DNA from: Arthrobacter sp. C9C5
GTDB taxonomy: Bacteria > Actinomycetota > Actinomycetes > Actinomycetales > Micrococcaceae
DNA: 64,000 nt
Direction: 5' to 3'
NCBI RefSeq assembly: GCF_013359735.1
Contig: NZ_JABFMX010000001.1
Location: 248,001-312,000, forward strand
Within the stretch, counting starts at the first letter, position 1. Every line of letters starts with the position of its first letter. The translations under genes and the position numbers were made by a program. The notes under the pieces were generated by a model. That model saw only the letters and a list, made by a program, of their open reading frames with translations. It was not told the DNA's origin and made no database searches. Shown piece after piece: positions 1 through 8,192 of the stretch.

Positions 1-540
1 TTCTGCTGGGTCGTCGACGCGCCGATGTTCGAACCGGCAGCGGCAGCAGTCGCGTCCGGCGACGTCGCCGTCGGCGGCGGCAAGTGGACGGCCGTGCACC
101 ACGCGTTCACGTCGCCCAAGCCGGAATTCATGGACAGCTTCGACACGGACCCGGAAACCGCACTGGCCTACGCCTACGACATCGTCTGCAACGGCAACGA
201 AATCGGCGGCGGCTCCATCCGTATCCACCAGGGCGACATCCAGGAGCGGGTCTTCAAGGTCATGGGCCTCTCGCACGAGGATGCGCAGGAGAAGTTCGGC
301 TTCCTGCTCGAGGGCTTCAAGTTCGGCGCGCCCCCGCACGGCGGCATCGCGTTCGGCTGGGACCGCGTCGTCTCGCTGCTCGCGGGCGTGGACTCCATCC
401 GCGACGTCATCGCCTTCCCGAAGTCCGGCGGCGGCTACGACCCGCTGACCCAGGCGCCCGCGCCCATCACGGCGCAGCAGCGCAAGGAGGCCGGCGTCGA
501 CTTCAAGCCGGAGGCCAAGAAGGACGAGGGCTCCAAGTAG
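1..540 (+). CDS. aspS: Aspartate--tRNA ligase, C-terminal part (5' end outside window)
   Basis: This is the last 179 codons of a class II aminoacyl-tRNA synthetase that charges tRNA with aspartate in the cytoplasm. The frame is open from base 1 and begins [11 protein letters not shown], typical of the bacterial AspRS catalytic core. The class II motif 3 region [16 protein letters not shown], which holds the conserved ATP-binding arginine, lies near residues 115-130 of the visible part. It is followed by the usual [22 protein letters not shown] ending, in which family members keep the IAFPK segment. The tail is lysine- and glutamate-rich and ends at TAG. A GC-rich hairpin follows. The true start and the anticodon-binding domain are upstream, so only the family assignment, not the gene length, can be judged here. 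Confidence 0.95.
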   Translation, partial: FCWVVDAPMFEPAAAAVASGDVAVGGGKWTAVHHAFTSPKPEFMDSFDTDPETALAYAYDIVCNGNEIGGGSIRIHQGDIQERVFKVMGLSHEDAQEKFGFLLEGFKFGAPPHGGIAFGWDRVVSLLAGVDSIRDVIAFPKSGGGYDPLTQAPAPITAQQRKEAGVDFKPEAKKDEGSK

Positions 541-558
541 CCTGACCTGATCAGCAGC

Positions 559-588
559 AAGGGCTCCCCGGGCAACCGGGGGGCCTTT
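559..588 (+). terminator. Probable aspS terminator
   Basis: A GC-rich inverted repeat, AAGGGCTCCCCGG against CCGGGGGGCCTTT with a short CAA loop and one or two mismatches, starts 18 bases after the aspS stop and ends in TTT. It fits a rho-independent terminator. The weak T-tract lowers certainty. Confidence 0.6.
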
Positions 589-626
589 GCCGTGGAACGG
601 GCAGCCTTTTGACGGAGGATTCGAAC

Positions 627-1415
627 ATGGGAGCAGTGCCCGGCCTTGAGGCCCTGATGGACGCCGCGTGGCCTGCCGCCGACCGTGAGGAGTCCGGCGG
701 CTGGGTGCTCCGGGCTGCCTCGGGCGTGACGCAGCGGGCCAACTCGGTGTGGCCCCGCCAACCGGGAGCCGACCCGCACGCACAGCTCGCCGCGCTCCGG
801 GACGCCCGGCTCTGGTACCGGTCCCGCCGCCAGCCGCTGATCTTCCAGGTCTTCGACGACCCGCGCTCCGCGCCGCTCAACGCCCTCCTCGATGCCGAAG
901 GTTTCACCCGCCAGTCCGAAACCCTCGTCCTGGTCCGGGACGGCGGTACTCCTGCTCCGGGTTCGGGCCGCGGTGTCGAGCTCTCCAAGGAGCCTTCCGG
1001 CGAGTGGCTGCAGCTGTGGTGGAGCGTCGACGGCCGCGGCGACGAGACGGCACTGGAGGTGGCCCGCGGCATCCTGACGGGTTGCCCCTCGCTCTACGCC
1101 CTCGTGCGGGACGACGACGGCGCCCCCGCCGCCGTCGGACGCCTTGCCGTGCCCGTCGTGGAACCTGGCAGCCCCCGGTGGGGTGGGCTCTACTGCATGG
1201 CGACCCGCCCCGACGCACGCCGGCGGGGCTACGCCGCCAGGGTGCTGCACGCATTGCTGGGCGAGGACACGCGCCTGGGCCTGGCCGGCTACTGGCTGCT
1301 CGTCACGGCTGCCAACACCGGGGCCCAGGAACTCTACGCCCGTGCCGGCTTCGAGGAGTCCGGCCGGTATCTGTACCGGCAGGAGCGGCCCAAGCGACAC
1401 CTGACCGGCTGCTGA
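627..1415 (+). CDS. GNAT family N-acetyltransferase
   Basis: A 262-residue protein with a C-terminal GNAT fold. The acetyl-CoA pyrophosphate loop is visible as RRRGYA within CMATRPDARRRGYAARVLHALL (about residues 194-215), followed by the typical ANTGAQELYARAGFEESGRYLYRQ ending of the fold. The N-terminal half, with MDAAWPAADREESGGWVLRAASGVTQRANSV, resembles the double-GNAT-like actinobacterial acetyltransferases that have a degenerate N-terminal half. The ATG at 627 is preferred because GGAGG lies 8 bases upstream; a TTG at 609 is in frame but has no ribosome binding site. The substrate cannot be predicted. It sits alone between aspS and a convergent gene. Confidence 0.85.
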   Translation: MGAVPGLEALMDAAWPAADREESGGWVLRAASGVTQRANSVWPRQPGADPHAQLAALRDARLWYRSRRQPLIFQVFDDPRSAPLNALLDAEGFTRQSETLVLVRDGGTPAPGSGRGVELSKEPSGEWLQLWWSVDGRGDETALEVARGILTGCPSLYALVRDDDGAPAAVGRLAVPVVEPGSPRWGGLYCMATRPDARRRGYAARVLHALLGEDTRLGLAGYWLLVTAANTGAQELYARAGFEESGRYLYRQERPKRHLTGC

Positions 1416-1431
1416 CCGGGAATCCCTCCCG

Positions 1432-1509
1432 CCGTTTCGACGGTTCCCTGCGCACAAGGTGGTGCGCAGCATTGAGTGGGCAGGGATGGGCACGGAACCG
1501 CCGAAACGG
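1432..1509. repeat. Nested inverted repeat between convergent genes
   Basis: Outer arms 1432-1447 and 1494-1509 (CCGTTTCGACGGTTCC and GGAACCGCCGAAACGG) match at 15 of 16 pairs. Inside, 1448-1455 and 1462-1469 (CTGCGCAC and GTGCGCAG) form a perfect 8-bp stem with a 6-base loop. The element occupies most of the gap between the GNAT gene and the convergent VLRF1-like gene. It could serve as a bidirectional terminator or be a dispersed repeat. There is no T-tract. Confidence 0.7.
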
Positions 1510-1529
1510 CCGGGGCGAGGGGCCGGCTC

Positions 1530-2177
1530 CTACGCCGGCGGATCCGTGACCATGATCCGCACCGCGCACAGGTCCGCTGCGGCCTTCTTCAGCACGGCTG
1601 CGCGCGGGTCCGGGACGTCCAGGAACGGCAGCCGGACCAGGGTCGCGTAGCGCTTGAGCACGGGTTCGGCAAGTACCTGCTCGGCCAAGGTGCGGTCCCC
1701 GCCCGGGGCGAGGTATTCGATGCTGTGGTCCGCGAAAATCCGGGCGGCATGCTCGGCCACGGCCTCCACCAGGGCGTCCGCCTGATTGGCGCGGCGGCGG
1801 GCGAAGCGCTGCTGGGACCAGCCGCCGGCCGCCGTGCGGGACTGCACATGCCGGGTCCCGGTTTTGGCGGCGAGCACCCGGCCCTCGGACACCACCGCCA
1901 CCGAATAGCCGCCGCGGCGCACCAGCACCAGGCCGAGCCGGCGCGGCTGCGAGGCCAGCGACGCCAGCCGGGCCAGGGGATCGTTCCCGCGGCCGGGCCG
2001 GCCGCCGTCCGGCCAGGGCGGCAGCAGCAGGGCGGTGGCGCCGTCGGCGGCCAGCAGCCGCAGGCCGGCGTCGTCGGGTTCCTCCCGCAGCTCCCCGTGG
2101 CTGGCGCGGAACCGCTCCGCCCAGCCGGGCAGCCGTTCGCCGGAGACGAACGCCACACGGGTGTCGGGGCTGGCCAT
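1530..2177 (-). CDS. acVLRF1 family peptidyl-tRNA hydrolase (actinobacterial VLRF1/Vms1-like)
   Basis: A 215-residue protein matching the actinobacterial VLRF1 (Vms1-like release factor) family, which is thought to release peptidyl-tRNA from stalled large ribosomal subunits. The diagnostic stretch is HVQSRTAAGGWSQQRFARRRANQAD near residues 110-134. In this family the glutamine after GxS plays the role of the release-factor GGQ glutamine, and the following arginines fit an rRNA contact. The preceding VLVRRGGYSVAVVSEGRVLAAKTGTRHVQ matches the family's beta core. It ends DPRAAVLKKAAADLCAVRIMVTDPPA. The ATG at 2177 faces the rarA start, so the 77-bp gap must hold both promoters. Family assignment is by recognised motif; the function is known from eukaryotic relatives and inferred here. 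Confidence 0.8.
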   Translation of the reverse strand: MASPDTRVAFVSGERLPGWAERFRASHGELREEPDDAGLRLLAADGATALLLPPWPDGGRPGRGNDPLARLASLASQPRRLGLVLVRRGGYSVAVVSEGRVLAAKTGTRHVQSRTAAGGWSQQRFARRRANQADALVEAVAEHAARIFADHSIEYLAPGGDRTLAEQVLAEPVLKRYATLVRLPFLDVPDPRAAVLKKAAADLCAVRIMVTDPPA

Positions 2178-2242
2178 GGCGCGGATCTCCGTTGTGAGGG
2201 TGCAGGGGCGGTCGCCGTGTCGGGGCGGGCAGGAACTAGAAG

Positions 2243-2248
2243 TAGCCT
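2243..2248 (+). promoter_or_regulatory. Candidate -10 box for a leaderless rarA transcript
   Basis: TAGCCT fits the actinobacterial TAnnnT -10 pattern and ends six bases before the rarA GTG at 2255, so transcription would begin at the start codon. No Shine-Dalgarno sequence precedes the gene. No clear -35 is seen. Confidence 0.45.
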
Positions 2249-2254
2249 ATCTAT

Positions 2255-3694
2255 GTGGATGATCTCTTTGGCTCAGGGCAGGACAACGCGTCGGCAAACA
2301 ACGACGTCGACGCCGAAGAGTCCGGCGGGGCCAGCTCCCCGAGCGGCACAACCGCCCGCTCCGCGCCGCGCAGCCCGCTGGCAGTCCGAATGCGGCCGCG
2401 CAGCCTCGACGACGTCGTGGGCCAGCAGCACCTCCTGGGCCAGGGATCGCCGCTGCGCCAGCTCGCGGCCGGCAGCGACGCCACCGGACCGGCGGGGCCG
2501 AGTTCGCTGATTCTCTGGGGACCGCCGGGCACCGGCAAGACCACGCTGGCGCACGTCATTGCCAAGGGGCCGGGCCGAAAGTTCGTCGAGCTCTCCGCCA
2601 TCACCGCCGGCGTGAAGGACGTCCGGCGCGTTATGGACGAGGCCCTTACCGCACGGGACCTGTACAAGACCACGACGGTGCTGTTCCTGGACGAGATCCA
2701 CCGCTTCAACAAGGCCCAGCAGGACGCGCTGCTGCCGGGCGTCGAAAACCGCTGGGTGGTCCTGGTCGCGGCCACCACGGAAAACCCCTCGTTCTCCGTG
2801 GTGTCGCCGCTGCTGTCCCGCTCGCTGCTGCTGACGCTTAAGCCGCTCACCGACGCCGACGTCGAAGGACTGCTGCGCCGGGCCGCCACGGACGCGCGTG
2901 GCCTCAACGGCAAGGTGGAACTGGATGATGAAGCACTCGCCCACCTGGTCCGGCTGTCCGGCGGGGACGCGCGCCGGGCGCTGACGGCGCTGGAGGCCGC
3001 CGCCGGCGTCGCGTTCGGGGACGCGGAGGACACTGACGGGATCGCCGGGGGAGCTCCCGTGAAGATCGAACTCAAGCACACCGAGCGTGCCCTCGACGTC
3101 GCGTCGGTGCGCTACGACCGCGCCGGCGACCAGCACTACGACGTCGCCAGCGCGTTCATTAAGTCCATTCGGGGCTCCGACGTCGACGCCGCGCTGCACT
3201 ACCTGGCCCGGATGCTGGAGGCGGGGGAGGACCCCCGCTTCGTGGCCCGGCGGATCGTCATCTCCGCGGCCGAGGACGTGGGCATGGCCGACCCCACCGC
3301 CCTGCAGACCGCCGTAGCGGCCGCCCAGGCGGTGCAGCTGATCGGCATGCCCGAGGGGCGCATCATCCTGGCCGAGGCCGTGGTCCACCTTGCCACCGCA
3401 CCGAAGTCCAACGCCGCGTACATGGGCATCAACCAGGCGATCGCCGACGTCCGCGCCGGCCTCGGCAACGGCATTCCGGCCCACCTCCGGGACGCGCACT
3501 ATCCCGGGTCCAAGCAGCTGGGCCACGGCAAGGGCTACAAGTACGCGCACGACGCGCCGCATGCGGTGGCCACCCAGCAGTACCCGCCGGACGACCTCGT
3601 CGGCCGGAACTACTACGAACCCACCGGCAACGGCGCCGAACGCGAGATCTCCACCCGGCTGGAACGGCTGCGGAAGATCATCCGGGGCAAGTGA
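2255..3694 (+). CDS. rarA: Replication-associated recombination protein A (RarA/MgsA AAA+ ATPase)
   Basis: A 479-residue AAA+ ATPase of the RarA/WRNIP1 family, a clamp-loader-like protein acting at stalled replication forks. The opening [17 protein letters not shown] segment (box II) is typical of the family. Walker A is GPPGTGKT at residues 89-96, Walker B with its extension is [20 protein letters not shown] around residues 142-161, and sensor 1 is [13 protein letters not shown]. The C-terminal tetramerisation region includes [27 protein letters not shown] and ends in a cluster of basic residues. GTG at 2255 is the first in-frame start and agrees with the leaderless promoter geometry. About 45 N-terminal residues before the AAA+ core are low-complexity; a short N-terminal extension is common in actinobacterial homologues. 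Confidence 0.95.
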   Translation: MDDLFGSGQDNASANNDVDAEESGGASSPSGTTARSAPRSPLAVRMRPRSLDDVVGQQHLLGQGSPLRQLAAGSDATGPAGPSSLILWGPPGTGKTTLAHVIAKGPGRKFVELSAITAGVKDVRRVMDEALTARDLYKTTTVLFLDEIHRFNKAQQDALLPGVENRWVVLVAATTENPSFSVVSPLLSRSLLLTLKPLTDADVEGLLRRAATDARGLNGKVELDDEALAHLVRLSGGDARRALTALEAAAGVAFGDAEDTDGIAGGAPVKIELKHTERALDVASVRYDRAGDQHYDVASAFIKSIRGSDVDAALHYLARMLEAGEDPRFVARRIVISAAEDVGMADPTALQTAVAAAQAVQLIGMPEGRIILAEAVVHLATAPKSNAAYMGINQAIADVRAGLGNGIPAHLRDAHYPGSKQLGHGKGYKYAHDAPHAVATQQYPPDDLVGRNYYEPTGNGAEREISTRLERLRKIIRGK

Positions 3695-3703
3695 TGACCG
3701 TGG

Positions 3704-3709
3704 TAGGAT
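3704..3709 (+). promoter_or_regulatory. Candidate rpsD promoter (extended -10) and long leader
   Basis: TGGTAGGAT (3701-3709) gives an extended -10 of the TGnTAnnnT form just after rarA. Transcription from about 3716 would leave a leader of roughly 160 bases before rpsD, containing a potential hairpin CTCCA-TCG-TGGAG nested in TGGCC...GGCCA near 3812-3840. No convincing -35 is visible. Confidence 0.4.
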
Positions 3710-3876
3710 TGTTCGTTGTCTGGCAAGGCACGGACGCACAATCCACCAGTTCTCAGCAGTTCATGCTGATTTGATGGGTTCGCCCTGTGCCCAGTAGCAA
3801 AAGGCAGCGGTTGGCCGATGCTCTCCATCGTGGAGGCCAGTAACACTGACACACCGCAGATATTGGAAGGACACAA

Positions 3877-4503
3877 GTGGCTAACAACACTCGTGCTCGC
3901 CGTACCGCACGCCTCTCGCGTGCACTCGGCATCGCTCTGACCCCCAAGGCCGCCAAATACATGGAGCGCCGCCCGTACGGCCCCGGTGAGCACGGCCGTG
4001 CCCGCAAGAAGCAGGACTCCGACTACGCCGTGCGTCTGCGCGAAAAGCAGCGCCTGCGCGCCCAGTACGGCATCCGCGAAGCCCAGATGACCCGTGCCTT
4101 CGAAGAAGCACGCCGCACCAAGGGCCTGACCGGTGAAAACCTGATCGAACTGCTCGAAATGCGTCTCGACGCCCTCGTGCTGCGTGCCGGCTTCGCCCGC
4201 ACCATCGCCCAGGCCCGCCAGCTGGTTGTGCACCGCCACATCCTGGTTGACGGTATCCGCGTTGACCGCCCGTCTTTCCGCGTCGGTGAGGGCCAGCTGG
4301 TCCACGTCCACAGCCGCAGCGAGACCATGCCTCCGTTCCAGGTGGCAGCAGCCGGCGCGCACCGCGACGTGCTGCCGATGGTTCCGGCCTACCTTGACGT
4401 CAAGCTTGACGCCCTGCAGGCACGCCTGGTCCGTCGCCCGAAGCGCTCCGAGATCCCCGTGACCTGCGAAGAGCAGCTCGTCGTGGAATTCTACGCACGC
4501 TAG
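3877..4503 (+). CDS. rpsD: 30S ribosomal protein S4
   Basis: A 208-residue primary rRNA-binding protein of the small subunit that nucleates assembly of the 16S 5' domain. The zinc-free form is indicated by the N-terminal NNTRARRTARLSRALGIALTPKAAKYMERRPYGPGEHG, which lacks the CxxC knuckles of some S4 paralogues. The S4 RNA-binding domain runs through MRLDALVLRAGFARTIAQARQLVVHRHILVDGIRVDRPSFRVGEGQLV. The GTG at 3877 is preceded by GGAAGG. It is monocistronic, with a strong terminator directly behind it. Away from the main ribosomal protein clusters, solitary rpsD next to alaS is a known Micrococcaceae arrangement. S4 is a classic autoregulator in other bacteria; the long leader may serve that purpose. 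Confidence 0.98.
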   Translation: MANNTRARRTARLSRALGIALTPKAAKYMERRPYGPGEHGRARKKQDSDYAVRLREKQRLRAQYGIREAQMTRAFEEARRTKGLTGENLIELLEMRLDALVLRAGFARTIAQARQLVVHRHILVDGIRVDRPSFRVGEGQLVHVHSRSETMPPFQVAAAGAHRDVLPMVPAYLDVKLDALQARLVRRPKRSEIPVTCEEQLVVEFYAR

Positions 4504-4520
4504 ATCCAACGCGACACCTT

Positions 4521-4558
4521 ACAAAGAAGCCCGTGGCAAGCGCCGCGGGCTTCTTTGT
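4521..4558 (+). terminator. rpsD rho-independent terminator
   Basis: Perfect 13-bp stem: ACAAAGAAGCCCG (4521-4533) pairs with CGGGCTTCTTTGT (4546-4558) around a 12-base loop. The descending arm is T-rich. Confidence 0.9.
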
Positions 4559-4561
4559 ATG

Positions 4562-4567
4562 TAAGGT
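4562..4567 (+). promoter_or_regulatory. Candidate -10 box for the DUF948 gene
   Basis: TAAGGT immediately downstream of the rpsD terminator fits TAnnnT. A transcript from about 4574 would carry a leader of about 77 bases, with AAGGAG just before the ATG at 4651. Confidence 0.4.
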
Positions 4568-4650
4568 ACTTGGGGGAGTTCTCCGTTTGCCGTGCCCGGC
4601 GGCCGGGGACCCCTGCAGGAATCCACGTAGTTTCAAGGAGATGAACGTCT

Positions 4651-5025
4651 ATGTCTGGTGGCGATATTGCCGGCCTGATCGCGGCCGGAGTGTTTGCACT
4701 GCTGGTCCTGCTGCTCGCCGTACCGATCCTCAAGCTCGGTGGTGTGTTCGACGAGGTCCGCAGCACCATCCGCTCGATCAGCGACGGCGCCACCCCGCTC
4801 ATGGATGAGGTCACCGCCACCGTCTCCACCACCAACCAGCAGCTGAAGAAGGTCGACGGGATCGCCTCCAACGTCTCCGACGCCTCCGCCAACATCTCGG
4901 CGCTGTCCTCGCTGGTCGCCGCGACCGTCGGCTCGCCGCTGATCAAGGTGGCCGCCTTCAGCTACGGCGTGCGGTCCGCCTTCTCAGCCCGCAAGAAGCC
5001 CGCCACCGGCCGCCGCAGCCGCTGA
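4651..5025 (+). CDS. DUF948 domain-containing membrane-anchored protein
   Basis: A 124-residue protein with one N-terminal membrane helix (about residues 7-28, AGLIAAGVFALLVLLLAVPIL). The following segment is rich in polar and small residues and is likely coiled (VFDEVRSTIRSISDGATPLMDEVTATVSTTNQQLKKVDGIASNVSDASANI). This is the DUF948 pattern, whose members resemble methyl-accepting-type helical bundles but have no proven function. The C-terminus is basic (ARKKPATGRRSR). A strong AAGGAG precedes the ATG. It lies 25 bases before another small membrane-linked gene and upstream of alaS, an arrangement repeated in many actinobacteria; what links them is unknown. Confidence 0.85.
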   Translation: MSGGDIAGLIAAGVFALLVLLLAVPILKLGGVFDEVRSTIRSISDGATPLMDEVTATVSTTNQQLKKVDGIASNVSDASANISALSSLVAATVGSPLIKVAAFSYGVRSAFSARKKPATGRRSR

Positions 5026-5050
5026 CCAAGCCGATCTGACAGGATCTGAC

Positions 5051-5305
5051 ATGAACAGAATCATCTGGATGGGCATCGGCGTCGCGATCGGTGTCATCGC
5101 TTTCCGCAAGCTCACGGAGGCGCAATCGACCCTTGGCCCCGAAGGCCTGAACCGTGCGGTCGGCCGGCTCGCCGACGGCGTGTACGATTTCGCCGACGCC
5201 GTCCGCGTCGGGATGCGCGAGCGGGAAACCGAACTCCGCACCGCCCTCGGGGTGGACGCCAGCGCAGACGGCGCCGTCACCGGCCGGGATGCGCTCCGGC
5301 GCTAG
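5051..5305 (+). CDS. Small membrane-associated protein, DUF6167-like
   Basis: An 84-residue protein starting MNRIIWMGIGVAIGVIAFRKLTEAQ, a short single hydrophobic helix at the very N-terminus followed by an amphipathic segment (GLNRAVGRLADGVYDFADAVRVGMREREAEL-like pattern). It resembles the actinobacterial DUF6167 family, which sits beside alaS in several genera; the domain name is from memory. It follows the DUF948 gene by 25 bases and probably shares its transcript. Function unknown. The 195 bases between it and alaS contain short GC-rich inverted repeats (TGCCGG...CCGGCA near 5347-5365) but nothing I can name. Confidence 0.7.
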   Translation: MNRIIWMGIGVAIGVIAFRKLTEAQSTLGPEGLNRAVGRLADGVYDFADAVRVGMRERETELRTALGVDASADGAVTGRDALRR

Positions 5306-5500
5306 CCGGGGGAGAATGAGAAACAACGGCTCCCCGCGGGGCGCCTGCCGGAACCAGGCCGGCAATCAGAGAATTTCCGAAGGCTGGCAGCACGGCGCCC
5401 CGCGCCCACCCGCTGGCAAACACCGGTGTCAGAAACCGGTGGCAGACAACCAGCCCGGAACCAACTATGCAGTGAATATTGAAGGGTAAGTAACCAGGTT

Positions 5501-8179
5501 ATGAAGTCGCAGGAGATCACCAAGCGCTGGATCGACTTTTTTGTCAGCAAGGGCCACACCGCAGTGCCCTCCGCCTCCCTGGTCTCCAGCGACCCCTCCC
5601 TGCTGTTCACGGTGGCCGGCATGGTGCCCTTCATCCCCTACCTCACCGCGCGTGAGGAAGCCCCTTACTCCCGCGCCACCAGCGTGCAGAAGTGCATCCG
5701 CACCGGCGACATCGAGGAAGTCGGGAAGACCGCCCGGCACGGCACTTTCTTCCAGATGTGCGGCAACTTCTCCTTCGGCGACTACTTCAAGGAAGACGCC
5801 ATCAAGTTCGCCTGGGAACTGCTCACCACGGGCGTAGACGACGGCGGCTACGGCCTGCCGCCCGAGCGCCTCTGGGTCACCGTCTACGAAGAGGACGACG
5901 AGGCCAAGGAACTCTGGCTGAAGAACACCGGCGTCCCGGCCGAGCGGATCCAGCGGATGGGCAAAGCGGACAACTACTGGTCCACCGGTCAGCCCGGCCC
6001 GGCCGGACCCTGCTCCGAGATCTACTACGACCGCGGCCCGGCCTACGGCATCGAGGGCGGCCCGCTGGCCGACGAGACCCGGTACATCGAAATCTGGAAC
6101 CTCGTGTTCATGCAGTACCAGATCGACAACGTCCGCTCCAAGGTGGACTTCGACATCACCGGCGAACTGCCGAAGAAGAACATCGACACCGGTCTCGGCA
6201 TGGAACGCCTCGCGATGATCCTGCAGGGCGTCGAGAACATGTACGAGACGGACCAGGTCCGCCCGGTGATCGACAAGGCCGCCGCGCTCTCCGGCAAGGA
6301 ATACACCTCCGCTGAAACCCCGGAGGACCCGCACCACACGGACGACGTCCGGATGCGCGTGGTGGCCGACCACATTCGCTCTGCCCTGATGCTGATCGCC
6401 GACGGCGTCACACCTTCCAACGAAGGCCGCGGCTACGTGCTGCGCCGCCTGATCCGCCGGGCCGTGCGCTCGATGCGGCTCCTCGGCGTCGAGAAGGCCT
6501 GCCTGCCCGAGCTGCTGCCCGCCTCCCGCGACGCCATGAAGGGTGTCTACCCGATCGTGGAGACCGACTTCGACCGGATCAGCCGGATCGCCTACGCCGA
6601 GGAGAAGGCGTTCCTGCGCACCATCGCCTCCGGCACCGCGCGCCTTGAAGACGCCGTGAAGGAATCTAAGGCCGCGGGCCAGCCGCTCTCCGGCGCCGAC
6701 GCCTTCGCGCTGCACGACACCTACGGCTTCCCGATCGACCTGACCCTGGAAATGGCCGAGGAAGCCGGGCTCAAGGTCGACGAGCCGGAGTTCCGCAAGC
6801 TCATGCTGGAACAGCGCCAGCGCGCCCAGGCCGATGCGAAGGGCAAGAAGGGTGCCCACGCGGACCTCAGCGCCTTCCAGGAGCTGCTGGCCGCGGGGGA
6901 GACCGTCTTCACCGGCTACACCGAGCTTGCCGGCGAATCCAAGGTCCGCGGCATCCTGGCCGGCGGCCGCAAGGTCTCGCAGGCCTCCACCGGCGAGGAA
7001 ATCGAGCTGGTATTGGCCGAGACCCCGTTCTACGCCGAAGCCGGTGGCCAGGCCGCCGACACCGGGCTCATCACCGGCGACGGCTTCGTCGTCGAGGTCC
7101 TGGACGTGCAGCGCCCGATCAAGGGCCTGAGCGTGCACAAGGCAATCGTCCGCGAGGGCGAAATCGGCGCCGACTCGCTGGTCCAGGCCGCCGTGGACCG
7201 GGAACGCCGCCACGCCGCCGAGCAGGCGCACACCGGCACGCACATCGTGCACGCGGCCCTGCACCAGATCCTCGGCCCGGAGGCGCTGCAGCGCGGTTCG
7301 TTCAACAAGGCCGGCTACCTCCGCTTCGACTTCGCCTGGGGTGAGGGCCTCAGCGCCGCCACCCGGTCCGAAATCGAAGAAGTGTCCAACATCGCCATCC
7401 GGAACAACTTCCAGGTGCAGACCAAGGTCATGGGGCTGGCCGAAGCGAAGGCCCTCGGCGCCATGGCGCTGTTCGGCGAGAACTACGGCAACGAGGTCCG
7501 CGTCGTGGAGATCGACGGCGCCTGGTCCCGTGAGCTTTGCGGCGGAACGCACGTGTCCAACACCTCGCTGATCGGCAGCCTGTCGCTGCTCGGCGAACAG
7601 TCCGTCGGTTCGGGAAACCGCCGTGTGGAGGCTTTCGTTGGCATGGACGCGTTCCGGCACCTCGCCGCTGAACGAGCCCTGGTCACCGAACTCACCGAGA
7701 TGCTCAAGGTTCCCTCCGGGCTGCTCACCGAGCGGATCGCCAGCACCCTGAACAAGCTGAAGACGGCGGAGAAGGAACTCGAGCGGCTCCGCAAGGAACA
7801 GCTCACGGCTGCCGCCGCGCAGTTGGTGGGCACCGCCAAGGACGCCGCCGGCGTCCAGGTCATCGCCCACGACGCCGGCCTGGTCAGCGGAGCCGACGAC
7901 CTTCGCGGCCTCGCCCTGGACCTCCGGACCCGGCTCGGCTCCGAGCCGGCCGCCGTCGCGGTCGCCGGGGTCAGCAACGACCGCCCGGTCATCCTGATCG
8001 CCACCAACGAGGCTGCCCGGTCCGCCGGCGTCAAGGCCGGTGCGCTGGTCCGTCTCGCCGCCGGTATCCTCGGCGGCGGCGGCGGCGGCAAGGACGACGT
8101 TGCCCAGGGCGGCGGCACCGACGCTTCCAAGGTCGGCGCGGCCCTCTCCGCCGTCGTGGACGCGATTACCAGGCGCTAA
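5501..8179 (+). CDS. alaS: Alanine--tRNA ligase
   Basis: An 892-residue class II synthetase, normal length for the family, that charges tRNA-Ala and edits mischarged serine and glycine. The catalytic core starts with MKSQEITKRWIDFFVSKGHTAVPSASLVSSDPSLLFTVAGMVPF and includes ATSVQKCIRTGDIEEVGKTARHGTFFQMCGNFSFGDYFK (motif 2 region). The editing domain carries the zinc-type HTGTH motif at residues 577-581 and CGGTH at 680-684. A C-terminal coiled segment (LNKLKTAEKELERLRKEQ) precedes a C-Ala domain that includes GGGGGGKDDVAQGGG. It heads a long run of closely spaced genes with ruvX, mltG and the aro cluster. Confidence 0.98.
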   Translation: MKSQEITKRWIDFFVSKGHTAVPSASLVSSDPSLLFTVAGMVPFIPYLTAREEAPYSRATSVQKCIRTGDIEEVGKTARHGTFFQMCGNFSFGDYFKEDAIKFAWELLTTGVDDGGYGLPPERLWVTVYEEDDEAKELWLKNTGVPAERIQRMGKADNYWSTGQPGPAGPCSEIYYDRGPAYGIEGGPLADETRYIEIWNLVFMQYQIDNVRSKVDFDITGELPKKNIDTGLGMERLAMILQGVENMYETDQVRPVIDKAAALSGKEYTSAETPEDPHHTDDVRMRVVADHIRSALMLIADGVTPSNEGRGYVLRRLIRRAVRSMRLLGVEKACLPELLPASRDAMKGVYPIVETDFDRISRIAYAEEKAFLRTIASGTARLEDAVKESKAAGQPLSGADAFALHDTYGFPIDLTLEMAEEAGLKVDEPEFRKLMLEQRQRAQADAKGKKGAHADLSAFQELLAAGETVFTGYTELAGESKVRGILAGGRKVSQASTGEEIELVLAETPFYAEAGGQAADTGLITGDGFVVEVLDVQRPIKGLSVHKAIVREGEIGADSLVQAAVDRERRHAAEQAHTGTHIVHAALHQILGPEALQRGSFNKAGYLRFDFAWGEGLSAATRSEIEEVSNIAIRNNFQVQTKVMGLAEAKALGAMALFGENYGNEVRVVEIDGAWSRELCGGTHVSNTSLIGSLSLLGEQSVGSGNRRVEAFVGMDAFRHLAAERALVTELTEMLKVPSGLLTERIASTLNKLKTAEKELERLRKEQLTAAAAQLVGTAKDAAGVQVIAHDAGLVSGADDLRGLALDLRTRLGSEPAAVAVAGVSNDRPVILIATNEAARSAGVKAGALVRLAAGILGGGGGGKDDVAQGGGTDASKVGAALSAVVDAITRR

Positions 8180-8192
8180 CCCAGGACCTTGG

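Noticed and set aside
5319..5489. A 57-codon frame (starting MRNNGSPRGACRNQ) between the DUF6167-like gene and alaS
   Set aside because: Its ribosome site is too close to the ATG, the composition is random-like and no alanine codon run suggests a leader peptide.
5465..7870. A long open frame antisense to alaS (about 800 codons)
   Set aside because: It mirrors the codon bias of alaS, contains no recognisable domain and has runs typical of GC-rich antisense frames (GGDLEHLGEFGDQ-like). alaS is unambiguous on the other strand.
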